Source of the DNA: Lentisphaerota bacterium
GTDB taxonomy: Bacteria; Verrucomicrobiota; Lentisphaeria; Victivallales; UBA1829
Assembly: GCA_015061915.1 (NCBI GenBank)
Contig: SUVR01000009.1
Location: 43,357-107,356, forward strand
DNA length: 64,000 nt
Direction: 5' to 3'
The position numbers and the translations under genes were made by a program. A model generated the notes under the pieces. That model ran no database searches. It saw nothing but the letters and a program-made list of their open reading frames with translations, and was not told the DNA's origin. Shown here piece after piece: positions 20,652-29,935 of the stretch. Each line of letters opens with the position of its first letter. Position 1 is the first letter of the stretch.

Positions 20652-22207
20652 TTACACTTCTATTACTTCTTTATCGCACATTAGCAAATGCACAGGGAAT
20701 GTCAATGATGGAAGTTTTGCTGTTAATTTAATGGTCTCAATGCTGACAGTAATAATTCGTAGCAGAAGATCGATTATGTAGCCGGGAGCATTGTGCTCTC
20801 GGCCCCATGCATTGGGATCGTTGGTGATTTTTGATTCTGCATGAATTGTATAGCTGTAACGTTCCATTAGCCATTCAATTGCCGATTTGCCATTTATCAC
20901 GTAGTCATATGCCTGCAACGGTATGTTTTCGACTTTTAAATGAGGATTGATAATAATTGTTCTCTTATCATCCTCCCCATTGGTCTTTGCAAAACGCATT
21001 TTTTCTACGTTAAGGCAGGAACGGTCTCCCGTAATGATCGCATCAGGCCAATACGGAACTTCCTCATATTTGATATGCAGATTTGCGAGTTTCCTCCCTG
21101 TTGTGGAGAAGGCTTTAAATGTCTTTGTATCCTCAACTAATGGGAGTCGAGGAAGCATTTTCGTTAAATCTGCAGCAAATCGGGCACGATAATCATCTGA
21201 ATGAAGAAGCCCATAAATGTAAAAAAACACATCTTCCTTTGTCGTTTTGGGTCCATACATATTTCTTGCTTCATTGAGGATAAAGTCCGAAATCCCGTCG
21301 CAACGTTCAAGATCACCTTCCGATTCATCGAATAAATCCATCTGCCCGTTGTTTACTCTTTTGTAGTAGTAAAAAGGAAAACATTGCGTCCCGGATTCCA
21401 AAATATGTAAATCAGCGATACAATCTGTTATCAGGGTCGAAAATGTTTTTCCTGCGACCCCGGACACGCATATCACCAAATTCTTTGTTTGAGGGGTAGG
21501 AAAAATCATATCCCATTGCCCTCGACGGTGAATCATGAGGTCCCCCCGATAAAGGTGTTGCTTAAAGAATGGCCGATACATGGCCTGCGTGAGATATTTT
21601 TCTTCGAAGGACGTGGCTACTCCACTGTGAAGATTGCTCAGTAAACTGCTTGACCAGCTTATCTTGTGCGGATCAAGAGAAATTTCCTCTTCGGCCTTTT
21701 TCTTGTCGCTTTCCTGCAGAAACTGTTTTACCTGCTGGTTGTAAAAGTCAATCATCCGGCCGATGTTTTCTGTCAATGCGTCCTGAGATGAATTGTAGAC
21801 CCATGAATCCCTGGCTGTCTCCAGCCCACGGGAATTAAGAACGAAAAACGACGTCGATGCTGTATTAAATTTTTTATCCGCCTCCATCGGGATAAACGTG
21901 TCAAACAGGCCGTCCCGCTGATTTAGCCAGTCATTTTCCTCATTGGGCGTAATTGAGGATAACTGCATTTCGGGGCTCATGACCGAAGCAAATTTTTTAA
22001 TCCGCTCAAGTTTCTCCTCGCGGGAAAGATAGTCCCCTATGTCATGGTAGTGAATCTGCGCCTTGCCCTTTGCGGCCGGGTTTCTGACCAACAGGGTGAT
22101 GGCAATCGGTGTCCGACTGCCGGACCCGAATATCTTTCCGCCCTCTCGCCGGGACAAATCCCCGCTTGTCCGCTGATTACCCCTCAAATTGAACACATTA
22201 ATCATTT
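20652..22207 (-). pseudogene. Type ISP (LlaGI-like) restriction-modification enzyme, C-terminal fragment
   Basis: INVFNLRGNQRTSGDLSRREGGKIFGSGSRTPIAITLLVRNP is an internal motif of type ISP methyltransferase/helicases; the upstream helicase and most of the MTase domain are absent. Confidence 0.75.
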
Positions 22208-22260
22208 TTCTATATTATTAAGTTGGCAATGAGGCCAAACAACACAGAAAGGACAAAAAA

Positions 22261-23093
22261 ATGCTGTACTCAAACTGGATCGTCAAATGGCTGCAACGGA
22301 AGGAACAACTTGTGAAGGAATCGACCTTCGCGACGTATTCCAACATCGTTGTAAATCACCTTTTGCCAAAATTCGGGGAGATGAAACTGGAGCAGATCAC
22401 GGAAGAGGTCATTCAGGATTATGTTTTTGAATTGCTGAAGCACGGGCGGCTGGATGGTTCTGGTGGCATGGGGGAAAGAGCGTCAAAGGACATCGTGATC
22501 GTTCTGAAGAACACGCTGCGCGACGCAATGAGGGCCAAACTCATAAAGACCACTGTATTTGAAATACGCTTCCCCTCATTCAACAGCCAATACAAAGTCA
22601 AGGTTCTGTCTCCGGCCGAGCAAAAGCTGTTATGCGATGCCATTGATTCAAATCTCACGACCAGAAGTGCCGGAATATTTCTGAGTCTGCATACCGGAAT
22701 GCGTATCGGTGAAGTGTGTGCATTGCGCTGGATGGACGTCGATATGGATGATCGCATGATCCACATTAACCATACTCTCCAGCGGGTTTATAAGAAAGAT
22801 TTGTCCGGCTCGGGGAAATCGAAGCTGTTGCTTTCGACCCCGAAGACAAAGACATCCCGCAGGTGTATCCCCATTTCGAAGTCGCTTTTCGCCGTAATGA
22901 AGGAACTATCGCCATCGTGCCCCGATATGTTTTTTTTAAGCGGCAGCGAAAAAATGGTCGAAGTCAGGACGTTCCGGACCTTCTTTGAGGCATTTCTCAT
23001 GAGGAACGGGATCGAGAAATTTAACTTCCACGTCCTGCGCCACACTTTTGCGACCAGATGCATCGAGGCTGGGGCTGACTGCAAAACCGTCAG
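22261..23093 (+). pseudogene. Tyrosine recombinase/phage integrase lacking its C-terminus
   Basis: SAM-like N-terminal domain, GIFLSLHTGMRIGEVCALRWMDVD, HVLRHTFATRCIEAGADCKTVS, then abrupt change of homology before the catalytic Tyr. Confidence 0.85.
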
Positions 23094-24041
23094 TATCTCG
23101 CCAAAATCGCAATGGATATCGTGGCGAAACACATTCCGGCCGACAAGGACGGAGTCCGGATCGCCGAACTGGACGAGCAGTCCTACCGGGAGAAACTCTG
23201 GTCGCACCGGCCGCTGACGGATTTCTGGCGCGTGGGGCATGGTTACGCCGCACGGCTGGAAGCAATGGGTATGCACACGATGGGCGATGTCGCCCGGATG
23301 TCCGTGAAATGCGAGGATGTCCTTTACCGGGCCTTCGGCGTCAATGCGGAACTTCTGATCGACCATGCCTGGGGCTGGGAGCCGGTCACCATCGCGGAGA
23401 TCAAAGCATACAAGCCGGAGAGCAACAGCATGAGCTCCGGACAGGTGCTGCAGGACCCGTATGAATTTGAAAAGGGAAAGGTCGTCGCCCGTGAAATGAC
23501 CGACCAGCTCGCGCTCGATCTCGTGGAAAAACATCTGGTGACCGACCAGCTGGTGCTGACCGTGGGATACGACACGAGCAATCTCTCCGACCCGATGCGG
23601 AGACTGAGATACAACGGCCCGGTCCGGACCGACCATTACGGCAGACAGGTCCCGAAAGAGGCACACGGCTCGGTCAACCTTGAACGCTTCACCTCGTCCG
23701 GCCGGATCATCACGGAAGCGATGATGGGGCTGTTCGACCGCTGCGTCGATCCGAATCTGCTGGTCCGGCGGATCACGGTCGTGGCGAACCACATCATCAA
23801 CGAGAACGACATCCCGGCCGACAAGGATGCCGACCAGCCGGACCTTTTCACCGATTACGAGGTGTTGGAGAAACAGAAAGCCGAGGAACAGGCGGAACTG
23901 GACAAGGAGAAGCGTCTGCAGCAGGCGATCATCGGCATCAAGAACAGGATGGGAAAGAACGCCATCCTGAAGGGCACGAACTTCGTGGAAGGCGCGACCG
24001 GCAAGGCGCGGAACGAACAGATCGGAGGACACCGGAAATGA
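23094..24041 (+). pseudogene. Y-family DNA polymerase (UmuC/DinB-like), C-terminal part only
   Basis: YLAKIAMDIVAKHIPADKDGVRIAELDEQSYREKLWSHRPLTDFWRVGHGYAARLEAMGMHTMGDVA is internal to Firmicutes UmuC-like proteins; N-terminal catalytic residues missing. Confidence 0.85.
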
Positions 24042-24439
24042 AGACGCCCTACGACGACATCATCCGCCTGCCGCATCACGTCTCGCGGAACCATCCGCAG
24101 ATGCCGCTCCGCGACCGGTCCGCACAGTTCGCGCCGTTTGCCGCGCTGACGGGCTACGAGGCGGCAGTAGGGGAAACTGCCCGGCTGACCGCCGAAAGGC
24201 GCGAACTGGACCCGCAGGAGGCCGAAGAACTGAACCGCCGTCTCACCGATCTTGCCGCCCGGCTGAAAGACCGTCCGAAGGTGACCATCGAATACTTTGT
24301 CCCGGACGAGCGGAAGTCTGGCGGTGCGTATGTGACCATGACCGGCGTAGTGCGGCACATTTCCATCGCTGAAAGGCTTCTGGTCATGGAAGACGGGACG
24401 GAGATTCCGATGGATGATATTGCATCCATCGTTTGCTGA
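24038..24439 (+). CDS. YolD-like family protein
   Basis: YDDIIRLPHHVSRNHPQMPLRDRSAQFAPFAALTGYEAAVGETARLT; start overlaps the polymerase stop, as in yolD-umuC type operons. Confidence 0.85.
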   Translation: MKTPYDDIIRLPHHVSRNHPQMPLRDRSAQFAPFAALTGYEAAVGETARLTAERRELDPQEAEELNRRLTDLAARLKDRPKVTIEYFVPDERKSGGAYVTMTGVVRHISIAERLLVMEDGTEIPMDDIASIVC

Positions 24440-24499
24440 GCAGGTGCATATCGGATAATTCCATTTTCCTCATTTCTCCCTTTTTCTTTTGTCTGCGCA

Positions 24500-24543
24500 T
24501 TGACAAACGTAATTCTCCGTGATATATTATGTGCAAATGCACA
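24500..24543 (+). promoter_or_regulatory. Promoter TTGACA-17-TATATT with inverted repeat TGTGCA-AA-TGCACA just downstream
   Basis: -35 at 24500-24505, -10 at 24523-24528, inverted repeat 24530-24543, upstream of the DUF134 regulator. Confidence 0.7.
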
Positions 24544-24556
24544 AAATGGAGTCGTT

Positions 24557-25321
24557 ATGCCGAGACCGGAAAAAAAGCGTTACGTTTGCCCGCTGAGCGG
24601 AGAAAGACTGTTCAGCACGGCGGGGGATGCCCCTGCGCTGGAGATCCGCGCGGACGAACTGGAGGCGCTGCGGCTTTGCGATCTGGAGGAGGTTTCCCAG
24701 CAGGAAGCGGCGGAAAGCATGGGAGTTTCGCGGGGAACACTCCAGCGGCTGCTCTATTCGGCACACCGGCAAATCGCCTTTGCGCTGGTATGCGGACACT
24801 CCATTCGTCTCATTCCGGCGACGGGCAATCGCTGCATGAAAAAAAATCCATGCCATAAAAAATGTCGTTTTTGCAAAGGAAATCGAAAAACAAACCGAAC
24901 AGGAGGAAGAAAAATGATTATTGCCGTCACCAGCGAAAATGGCGAAGTGTTCCAGCACTTCGGGCACACCCCGGAATTCACAATCTATGAGACCAAGGGC
25001 GATGAACTGCTTGGTCCCCGCGTGATCCCGACCGGCGAAAACGGCCATGGTGCATTGGCCGGAATCCTTGACGCACTCGGAGTCGAAGTGCTGATCTGCG
25101 GCGGAATCGGCGGCGGTGCGCAGATGGCTTTGGATGAGATCGGTGTCAAAGTTGTCGGCGGAGCTTCCGGAAATGTCGATGAAGTCGTAAAAGGATTCAT
25201 TGCCGGGACCCTGAATACTCGCAGCGACTTCAGCTGTCATCACCATGAACACGATGCGAATCATCGGTGCGGTGATCACGGCTGCGGCGAGCACAACTGC
25301 CATCAGCATCACGATAAATAA
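24557..25321 (+). CDS. DUF134 DNA-binding domain fused to NifX/NifB (dinitrogenase Fe-Mo cofactor) domain, His/Cys-rich tail
   Basis: MPRPEKKRYVCPLSGERLF...LEALRLCDLEEVSQQEAAESMGVSRGTLQRLLYSAHRQIA (DUF134 HTH) followed by MIIAVTSENGEVFQHFGHTPEFTIYE...GGIGGGAQMALDEIGVKVVGGASG; tail CHHHEHDANHRCGDHGCGEHNCHQHHDK. Confidence 0.9.
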   Translation: MPRPEKKRYVCPLSGERLFSTAGDAPALEIRADELEALRLCDLEEVSQQEAAESMGVSRGTLQRLLYSAHRQIAFALVCGHSIRLIPATGNRCMKKNPCHKKCRFCKGNRKTNRTGGRKMIIAVTSENGEVFQHFGHTPEFTIYETKGDELLGPRVIPTGENGHGALAGILDALGVEVLICGGIGGGAQMALDEIGVKVVGGASGNVDEVVKGFIAGTLNTRSDFSCHHHEHDANHRCGDHGCGEHNCHQHHDK

Positions 25322-25392
25322 TCGGAATTTGCCACACCAAGGGGGTTGCCCTCAGTCACGGCGTTCGCCGCGACAGCCCCTTAAAACGCCAC

Positions 25393-25418
25393 GGCGGCCG
25401 GGATCGCTCCCGACCGCC
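25393..25418. repeat. 26-nt hairpin repeat, copy 1
   Basis: GGCGGCCGGGATCGCTCCCGACCGCC; second copy (24/26 identical) at 29371-29396. Confidence 0.8.
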
Positions 25419-25503
25419 CTGCGATGACATTATTCACCTGCTCTACCACGTTTCGCTGAATTGCAGACGGAATTCCCTTATTGCGGCATGATCAATGTTT
25501 TTT

Positions 25504-25543
25504 AATTAGCCAACTTGCTAATTGGAATGTTGCGTGATATATT
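25504..25543 (+). promoter_or_regulatory. ArsR operator/promoter candidate
   Basis: Perfect inverted repeat AATTAGC-N6-GCTAATT (25504-25523) overlapping a -35-like TTGCTA (25515-25520), 17-nt spacer, -10 TATATT (25538-25543). Confidence 0.65.
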
Positions 25544-25561
25544 ATACCGTTGGAGGTGAAT

Positions 25562-25903
25562 ATGGATATAACGAAAAAACTGAAAGCGCTCTCTCACAAA
25601 ACGAGGCTGGAGATCGTGCGGATGCTGCTCCAGCGTTCCATGTGCGTCCGCGCACTGGCCCGGCATTTCAACGTGACTGAGCCGACGATTTCCGTGCATT
25701 TGCGGGTGCTCCGCGAAGCCGGATTGCTCTACGGGGAAAAGAAGAGTTATTCCATGCACTACCATGTCCGCAGGGAAGAACTTGAGTCCATTGCGGCCTG
25801 TTTTACCGAACTTGCGGCATTGCCCGCCCAACCGCCTTCCTGCTGCGGAAACGGAAATCAATGCCGATGCCATTGTCATAGAAAGGACCATCTGCCGAAA
25901 TGA
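25562..25903 (+). CDS. ArsR/SmtB-family transcriptional regulator
   Basis: MDITKKLKALSHKTRLEIVRMLLQRSMCVRALARHFNVTEPTISVHLRVLREAGLLYGEKKSYSMHYHV; GGAGGTGA upstream of ATG at 25562; Cys/His-rich C-terminus CCGNGNQCRCHCH. Confidence 0.92.
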   Translation: MDITKKLKALSHKTRLEIVRMLLQRSMCVRALARHFNVTEPTISVHLRVLREAGLLYGEKKSYSMHYHVRREELESIAACFTELAALPAQPPSCCGNGNQCRCHCHRKDHLPK

Positions 25904-27042
25904 AGCGCACACTCAAAACTGTTTTGAAATTCGCCGTGATCCTGCTGGTCGCGGGGATCGCCATCTATTTCTTCAAATTCAAACCGGTGCAGGCCGAAAC
26001 CGCTCCGGTCGGTAAGGGCGATCTGGCGAAAACCGTTTTCGGGACGGGAACGCTGGAGGCAAAGATCCGGGTGTCGATCAGTCCGCAGAACACCGGACTT
26101 TTGGAAAAACTTTATGCAGATCAGGGCGACACGGTCAAGGCGGGACAGCTTCTCGCGGTCATGTCGTCCGCCGACATCCGCCAGCAGCTGAAGGTCGCCG
26201 AGGCGGAAATGGCGGTCACCAGGGCCGGACTGACCCGGATCGATGCCGAGATCGCCTCGGTAAAGGCAAGTTTGGAATACGCGCGGAGCGCATTTCAGCG
26301 CAGTGAACGGCTCCTGAAAAGTCACGCCGATTCCCAATCCAACTTCGACAAAAACCGGGAGGCGTTTCTGGTTGCCGCCGCCGCGCTCGATCAGGCGAAC
26401 AAGAAGAAGATGGAAATGGAAGTGAGCCTCACCCGGCATCAGGCGCAGATCGACTATTACAAGAGCAAACTGGCGGAAACCGAACTGCGGGCCCCGTTCA
26501 ACGCACTGGTTGTCCGCCGCAACCGCGAACCGGGAGCCATCGTCAACCCTGGAGTCTCCATCATGGACATCGTCGATACCGCTGAGATCTGGGCGTCGGT
26601 CTGGGTGGACGAGACGGAAATCGCGGCCTTGAAACCGGGGCAGAAAGCTCAAGTCATTTTCCGTTCCCTGCCGGGCAAGCCGTTTTCCGGAAAGGTCGTG
26701 CGGATGTCGCGGGAAACCGACCGGGAAACGCGGGAATTCCGGGTGGATGTCGCGCCGGAAAAACTGCCGGAGAACTGGACGCTGGGACAGAGGGTGGAAG
26801 TCTATATCCAGACGGATGTCCTGAAACAGCGGATATTTGTCCCCACTCCGCTCATCCGGTGGAAGGAGAACAAGCCGTGCATTCTGGTCGCGGTCAATGG
26901 AAAGATCGCGGAAAGACCATTGAAGATCGGAATTCAGACCGGTGAAAAGACGGAAATCGTTTCCGGTCTCTCCGAAACCGACCGCGTGATCCTGAATCCG
27001 CAGGAACACCTTTCCCACCTCGGACGAAAGCTGAAAAAATGA
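25900..27042 (+). CDS. HlyD/MacA-type periplasmic adaptor (efflux)
   Basis: TM anchor, VFGTGTLEAKIRVSISPQNTGLLEKLYADQGDTVKAGQLLAVM, coiled-coil hairpin, LRAPFNALVVRRNREPGAIVNPG. Confidence 0.92.
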   Translation: MKRTLKTVLKFAVILLVAGIAIYFFKFKPVQAETAPVGKGDLAKTVFGTGTLEAKIRVSISPQNTGLLEKLYADQGDTVKAGQLLAVMSSADIRQQLKVAEAEMAVTRAGLTRIDAEIASVKASLEYARSAFQRSERLLKSHADSQSNFDKNREAFLVAAAALDQANKKKMEMEVSLTRHQAQIDYYKSKLAETELRAPFNALVVRRNREPGAIVNPGVSIMDIVDTAEIWASVWVDETEIAALKPGQKAQVIFRSLPGKPFSGKVVRMSRETDRETREFRVDVAPEKLPENWTLGQRVEVYIQTDVLKQRIFVPTPLIRWKENKPCILVAVNGKIAERPLKIGIQTGEKTEIVSGLSETDRVILNPQEHLSHLGRKLKK

Positions 27043-28244
27043 TCAATCTGGCGTTCCGGGATATCCGATACAATTTCGGGCGGTTTCTGCTGACCACTGC
27101 CGGAATCAGTCTCCTGCTGATGGTGGTGATGGGCATGGGCGGGATCTATCGCGGACTGATCCAGGAGGCGACGCTCATCATCGACCGTTCCGGCGCGGAC
27201 ATCTGGGTGGTCCAGCGCAACACCAAGGGACCCTTTGCGGAAGTTTCGAAGATCCCCCGCAACATGGAATACCGCATCGCCGCCGTGCGGGGCGTGAAGT
27301 CGGCTTCCCCGTTCATCACCCATGCCGTGCAGCGGGATCATCACGGACGGGTGCTCCGCCTGACCATTCAGGGACTGCCAGATTCCGGGGCGTGGCTGCC
27401 GATCATCCGGGGACGCGCCCTCCGGCAGGGACATTACGAAATGCTGGCGGACAAGTCGGCGAAACTGCCGCTCGGGACCAAGCTCAAACTGGGCAAAGAC
27501 GCCTATCGAGTGGTCGGGATCACCGATCGGATGAACTCGCCTGCGGGAGATTCGATGGTTTTCGTTTCGCTGAACGATGCGTTGTCTATCCAGAACGATA
27601 TCCCGCCCGAGGCCGTCCGCGAAGAACGCCAGTCCCGGCTGAGCCGGTTCGACCGTGTTGCGTATGGAAGCACCTCGGTGGATCATCGGGAAATCCTGGC
27701 AAGCCCCTACGAGAAACCGGTCGCCCTGCCGGGACAGCAGATCAGCGCCGTGCTGGTCAAAGTTGCGCCCGGATTCGATCCGGCCGGAGTGCTGAAAAAA
27801 CTGCGGACGCTGCCGGATGTTTCCGTCTACACATCCGACGAACAGCGGGCGATCATGCTGAGCGGCTTCGTCGCCCGTTCCAGAAGACAGCTCCTTTTAT
27901 TCCGGACGATCCTGGTTACCGTCTCGACGGTGGTCATGACGTTGATCCTTTACACGCTCACGCTGGACAAACTGCACGATATCGCCATGCTGAAACTGAT
28001 CGGCGCGCGCAACCGAGTCATTGTGGGAATGATCCTCCAGCAGGCGCTGCTGATCGGGGTGCTGGCCTTCGGGATCGCCCGGTTTTTCGGACAGTGGGTA
28101 TATCCGCATTTCCCGCGCCGGGTCGTGCTGGTGCCGCTGGATCTGTGGGCGCTCTTCGGAATCGTGATCGCCATTTCCGTTCTGGCGAGCATCGCCGGAG
28201 TCGTCAAGGCCATGCGGACCAATGCCGGGGAGGTGTTGTCATGA
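27039..28244 (+). CDS. ABC transporter permease (FtsX/MacB/DevC-like)
   Basis: MINLAFRDIRYNFGRFLLTTAGISLLLMVVMGMGGIYRG, C-terminal TM bundle; 4-nt overlap with the adaptor gene. Confidence 0.9.
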   Translation: MINLAFRDIRYNFGRFLLTTAGISLLLMVVMGMGGIYRGLIQEATLIIDRSGADIWVVQRNTKGPFAEVSKIPRNMEYRIAAVRGVKSASPFITHAVQRDHHGRVLRLTIQGLPDSGAWLPIIRGRALRQGHYEMLADKSAKLPLGTKLKLGKDAYRVVGITDRMNSPAGDSMVFVSLNDALSIQNDIPPEAVREERQSRLSRFDRVAYGSTSVDHREILASPYEKPVALPGQQISAVLVKVAPGFDPAGVLKKLRTLPDVSVYTSDEQRAIMLSGFVARSRRQLLLFRTILVTVSTVVMTLILYTLTLDKLHDIAMLKLIGARNRVIVGMILQQALLIGVLAFGIARFFGQWVYPHFPRRVVLVPLDLWALFGIVIAISVLASIAGVVKAMRTNAGEVLS

Positions 28245-28948
28245 GTATCGCTCTCACGGCGGAAAACCTCTGCAAGACTTACGGCCGCGGCAACACCTCG
28301 GTCACGGCGCTGGACAAGGTGTCCCTGTCGCTGGATTCCGGCGAGATCGCCGCATTGCTGGGACCGTCCGGGGCGGGAAAATCCACCCTGCTGACCATCC
28401 TCGGGCTGATCCAGCCGCCGGACTCCGGGAAGATCATCATCGGCGGCGATACCGTGTTCGACAACGGCAGCCGGACTGATATCCGCTCGTTCCGCCGGAA
28501 GAATATCGGGTTCGTCTTCCAGAAAGCGAATCTGCTGCCGTTCCTGAACGCCCTGGACAATGTACGTCTGGCAATGGAGATCAACGATGTTTCCGGCCGG
28601 GAAGCCAAATCCCGAGCGGCGGAACTGCTGGAACAGTTCGGGCTCGGCGAACGGAAGGATTTCCTGCCGAAGGAACTTTCCGGGGGACAGCAGCAGCGGG
28701 TGGCGATCGCGCGGGCGCTGGCGAATCATCCGCGTCTCTTGCTGGCCGACGAGCCGACCGCCGCGCTGGACAGCGCAATGGGACGCAAGGTGATGGAACT
28801 TCTGAAAGAGGCCGCCCGCAAGCATGACGCCGGAGTCCTGGTGGTCACGCACGATCATCGGGCGATAGACGTTTTCGATCGCATCTGGGTCATGGAAGAC
28901 GGCCGCATCGAGGAAAAGAATGAATCAATGACGAGGCTGAAAAAATGA
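28241..28948 (+). CDS. ABC transporter ATP-binding protein (LolD/DevA-like)
   Basis: LGPSGAGKSTLLTILGLIQP, ELSGGQQQRVAIARALANHPRLLLADEPTAALDS. Confidence 0.95.
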   Translation: MSIALTAENLCKTYGRGNTSVTALDKVSLSLDSGEIAALLGPSGAGKSTLLTILGLIQPPDSGKIIIGGDTVFDNGSRTDIRSFRRKNIGFVFQKANLLPFLNALDNVRLAMEINDVSGREAKSRAAELLEQFGLGERKDFLPKELSGGQQQRVAIARALANHPRLLLADEPTAALDSAMGRKVMELLKEAARKHDAGVLVVTHDHRAIDVFDRIWVMEDGRIEEKNESMTRLKK

Positions 28949-29321
28949 AGATCGTTCTCCTAATCGGCCTGGCCGGAGTGATGGGACATTGAGCCGGTAT
29001 TTCATGGTCAGAACCGTAAACGCCGTGTTCCCGGATTTCCCCTGGGGGACACTTGCCGTGAATATTGCCGGCGCATTTGCCGCCGGATTCTGTTTTGTTC
29101 TGTGCAAAAGCAGGTTTTCCCAATTCGAGGAATATTTCCCTGTGCTGTTTCTGGGATTTCTGGGGGCGTTCACCACCTTCAGTACCTTCGCACTTGAAAG
29201 CGCCAGATTCCTGACCGAAGCCCAATACGGGAAATTCTTGCTGAACATCCTCCTGCAGAATGTCACCGGGATCGGAGCGGCGGTCGGCGGGATATACATG
29301 GCAAGATTATTCTTCAAATAG
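28945..29321 (+). pseudogene. fluC: Fluoride channel CrcB/FluC with an apparent 1-nt frameshift
   Basis: MKIVLLIGLAGVMGH* in one frame, then ...LSRYFMVRTVNAVFPDFPWGTLAVNIAGAFAAGFCFV...FLGFLGAFTTFSTFALE in the next; one extra G near 28986 restores GALSRY. ATGA overlap with the ABC gene. Confidence 0.8.
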
Positions 29322-29370
29322 CGAATATCATTCTTCCCAATAGACCCGTCCTCAACCTTAAAGCGCAAAC

Positions 29371-29396
29371 GGCGGCCGGAATCGCTCCCTACCGCC
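29371..29396. repeat. 26-nt hairpin repeat, copy 2
   Basis: GGCGGCCGGAATCGCTCCCTACCGCC; compare 25393-25418. Confidence 0.8.
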
Positions 29397-29589
29397 ATCG
29401 GAAAGCCTTTTTTCGGCATGCCGAGGGTTCGCATTTTCACACGATAAAATCGAATTTGGGATGTAGATAACCCAGCCAGTTACAATAGGGGTCCTTTTGA
29501 GGGTAATTCCGATTTCCCATGATGAAAAAACGGACAGCGAATGGAATAAGGACACCCCCGAAAAGGGCATAAAAAGGTGGGTGTTCATT

Positions 29590-29611
29590 ATCACGATTGA
29601 CCAATCGTGAT
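29590..29611. promoter_or_regulatory. 10-bp perfect inverted repeat
   Basis: ATCACGATTG-AC-CAATCGTGAT. Confidence 0.6.
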
Positions 29612-29668
29612 GCGGGTATCACAAAAAATCTGAAGTCTCCCCAGGGGGACGGCAAAAACGGCAGAAAA

Positions 29669-29733
29669 ACTCAGAATTTGGGCCGATTCTCAGAATTATT
29701 CCGGCAAAATCGGCCGCTTGACGGATTCTGAGT
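29669..29733. other. Nested inverted repeats (possible structured RNA or cruciform)
   Basis: Outer ACTCAGAAT (29669-29677)/ATTCTGAGT (29725-29733); inner GGCCGATT (29681-29688)/AATCGGCC (29708-29715). Confidence 0.65.
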
Positions 29734-29844
29734 GTGTTTCATGCACACGGAGCGAAAAGTTGTAAAACCCTTTGAGTAAACGAGTTTTAGCAGAAGTTAG
29801 AATTTTTCACTTCTCCGGGCAGATTGAAAAAAGGGCAAAAAGAA

Positions 29845-29935
29845 TGGCGGAGAGCGAGGGATTCGAACCCTCGATACCCACAAGGAGTATAACGATTTTC
29901 GAGACCGTCGCCTTCGACCGCTCAGCCAGCTCTCC
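29845..29935 (-). tRNA. tRNA-Ser (anticodon CGA)
   Basis: Reverse complement GGAGAGCTGGCTGAGCGGTCGAAGGCGACGGTCTCGAAAATCGTTATACTCCTTGTGGGTATCGAGGGTTCGAATCCCTCGCTCTCCGCCA; long variable arm, loop CTCGAAA. Confidence 0.96.

Noticed and set aside
25322-25550. Fluoride riboswitch upstream of the ArsR-ABC-FluC operon
   Set aside because: No convincing crcB-motif consensus could be traced by eye; the obvious hairpin is the 26-nt repeat. A covariance-model scan would be decisive.
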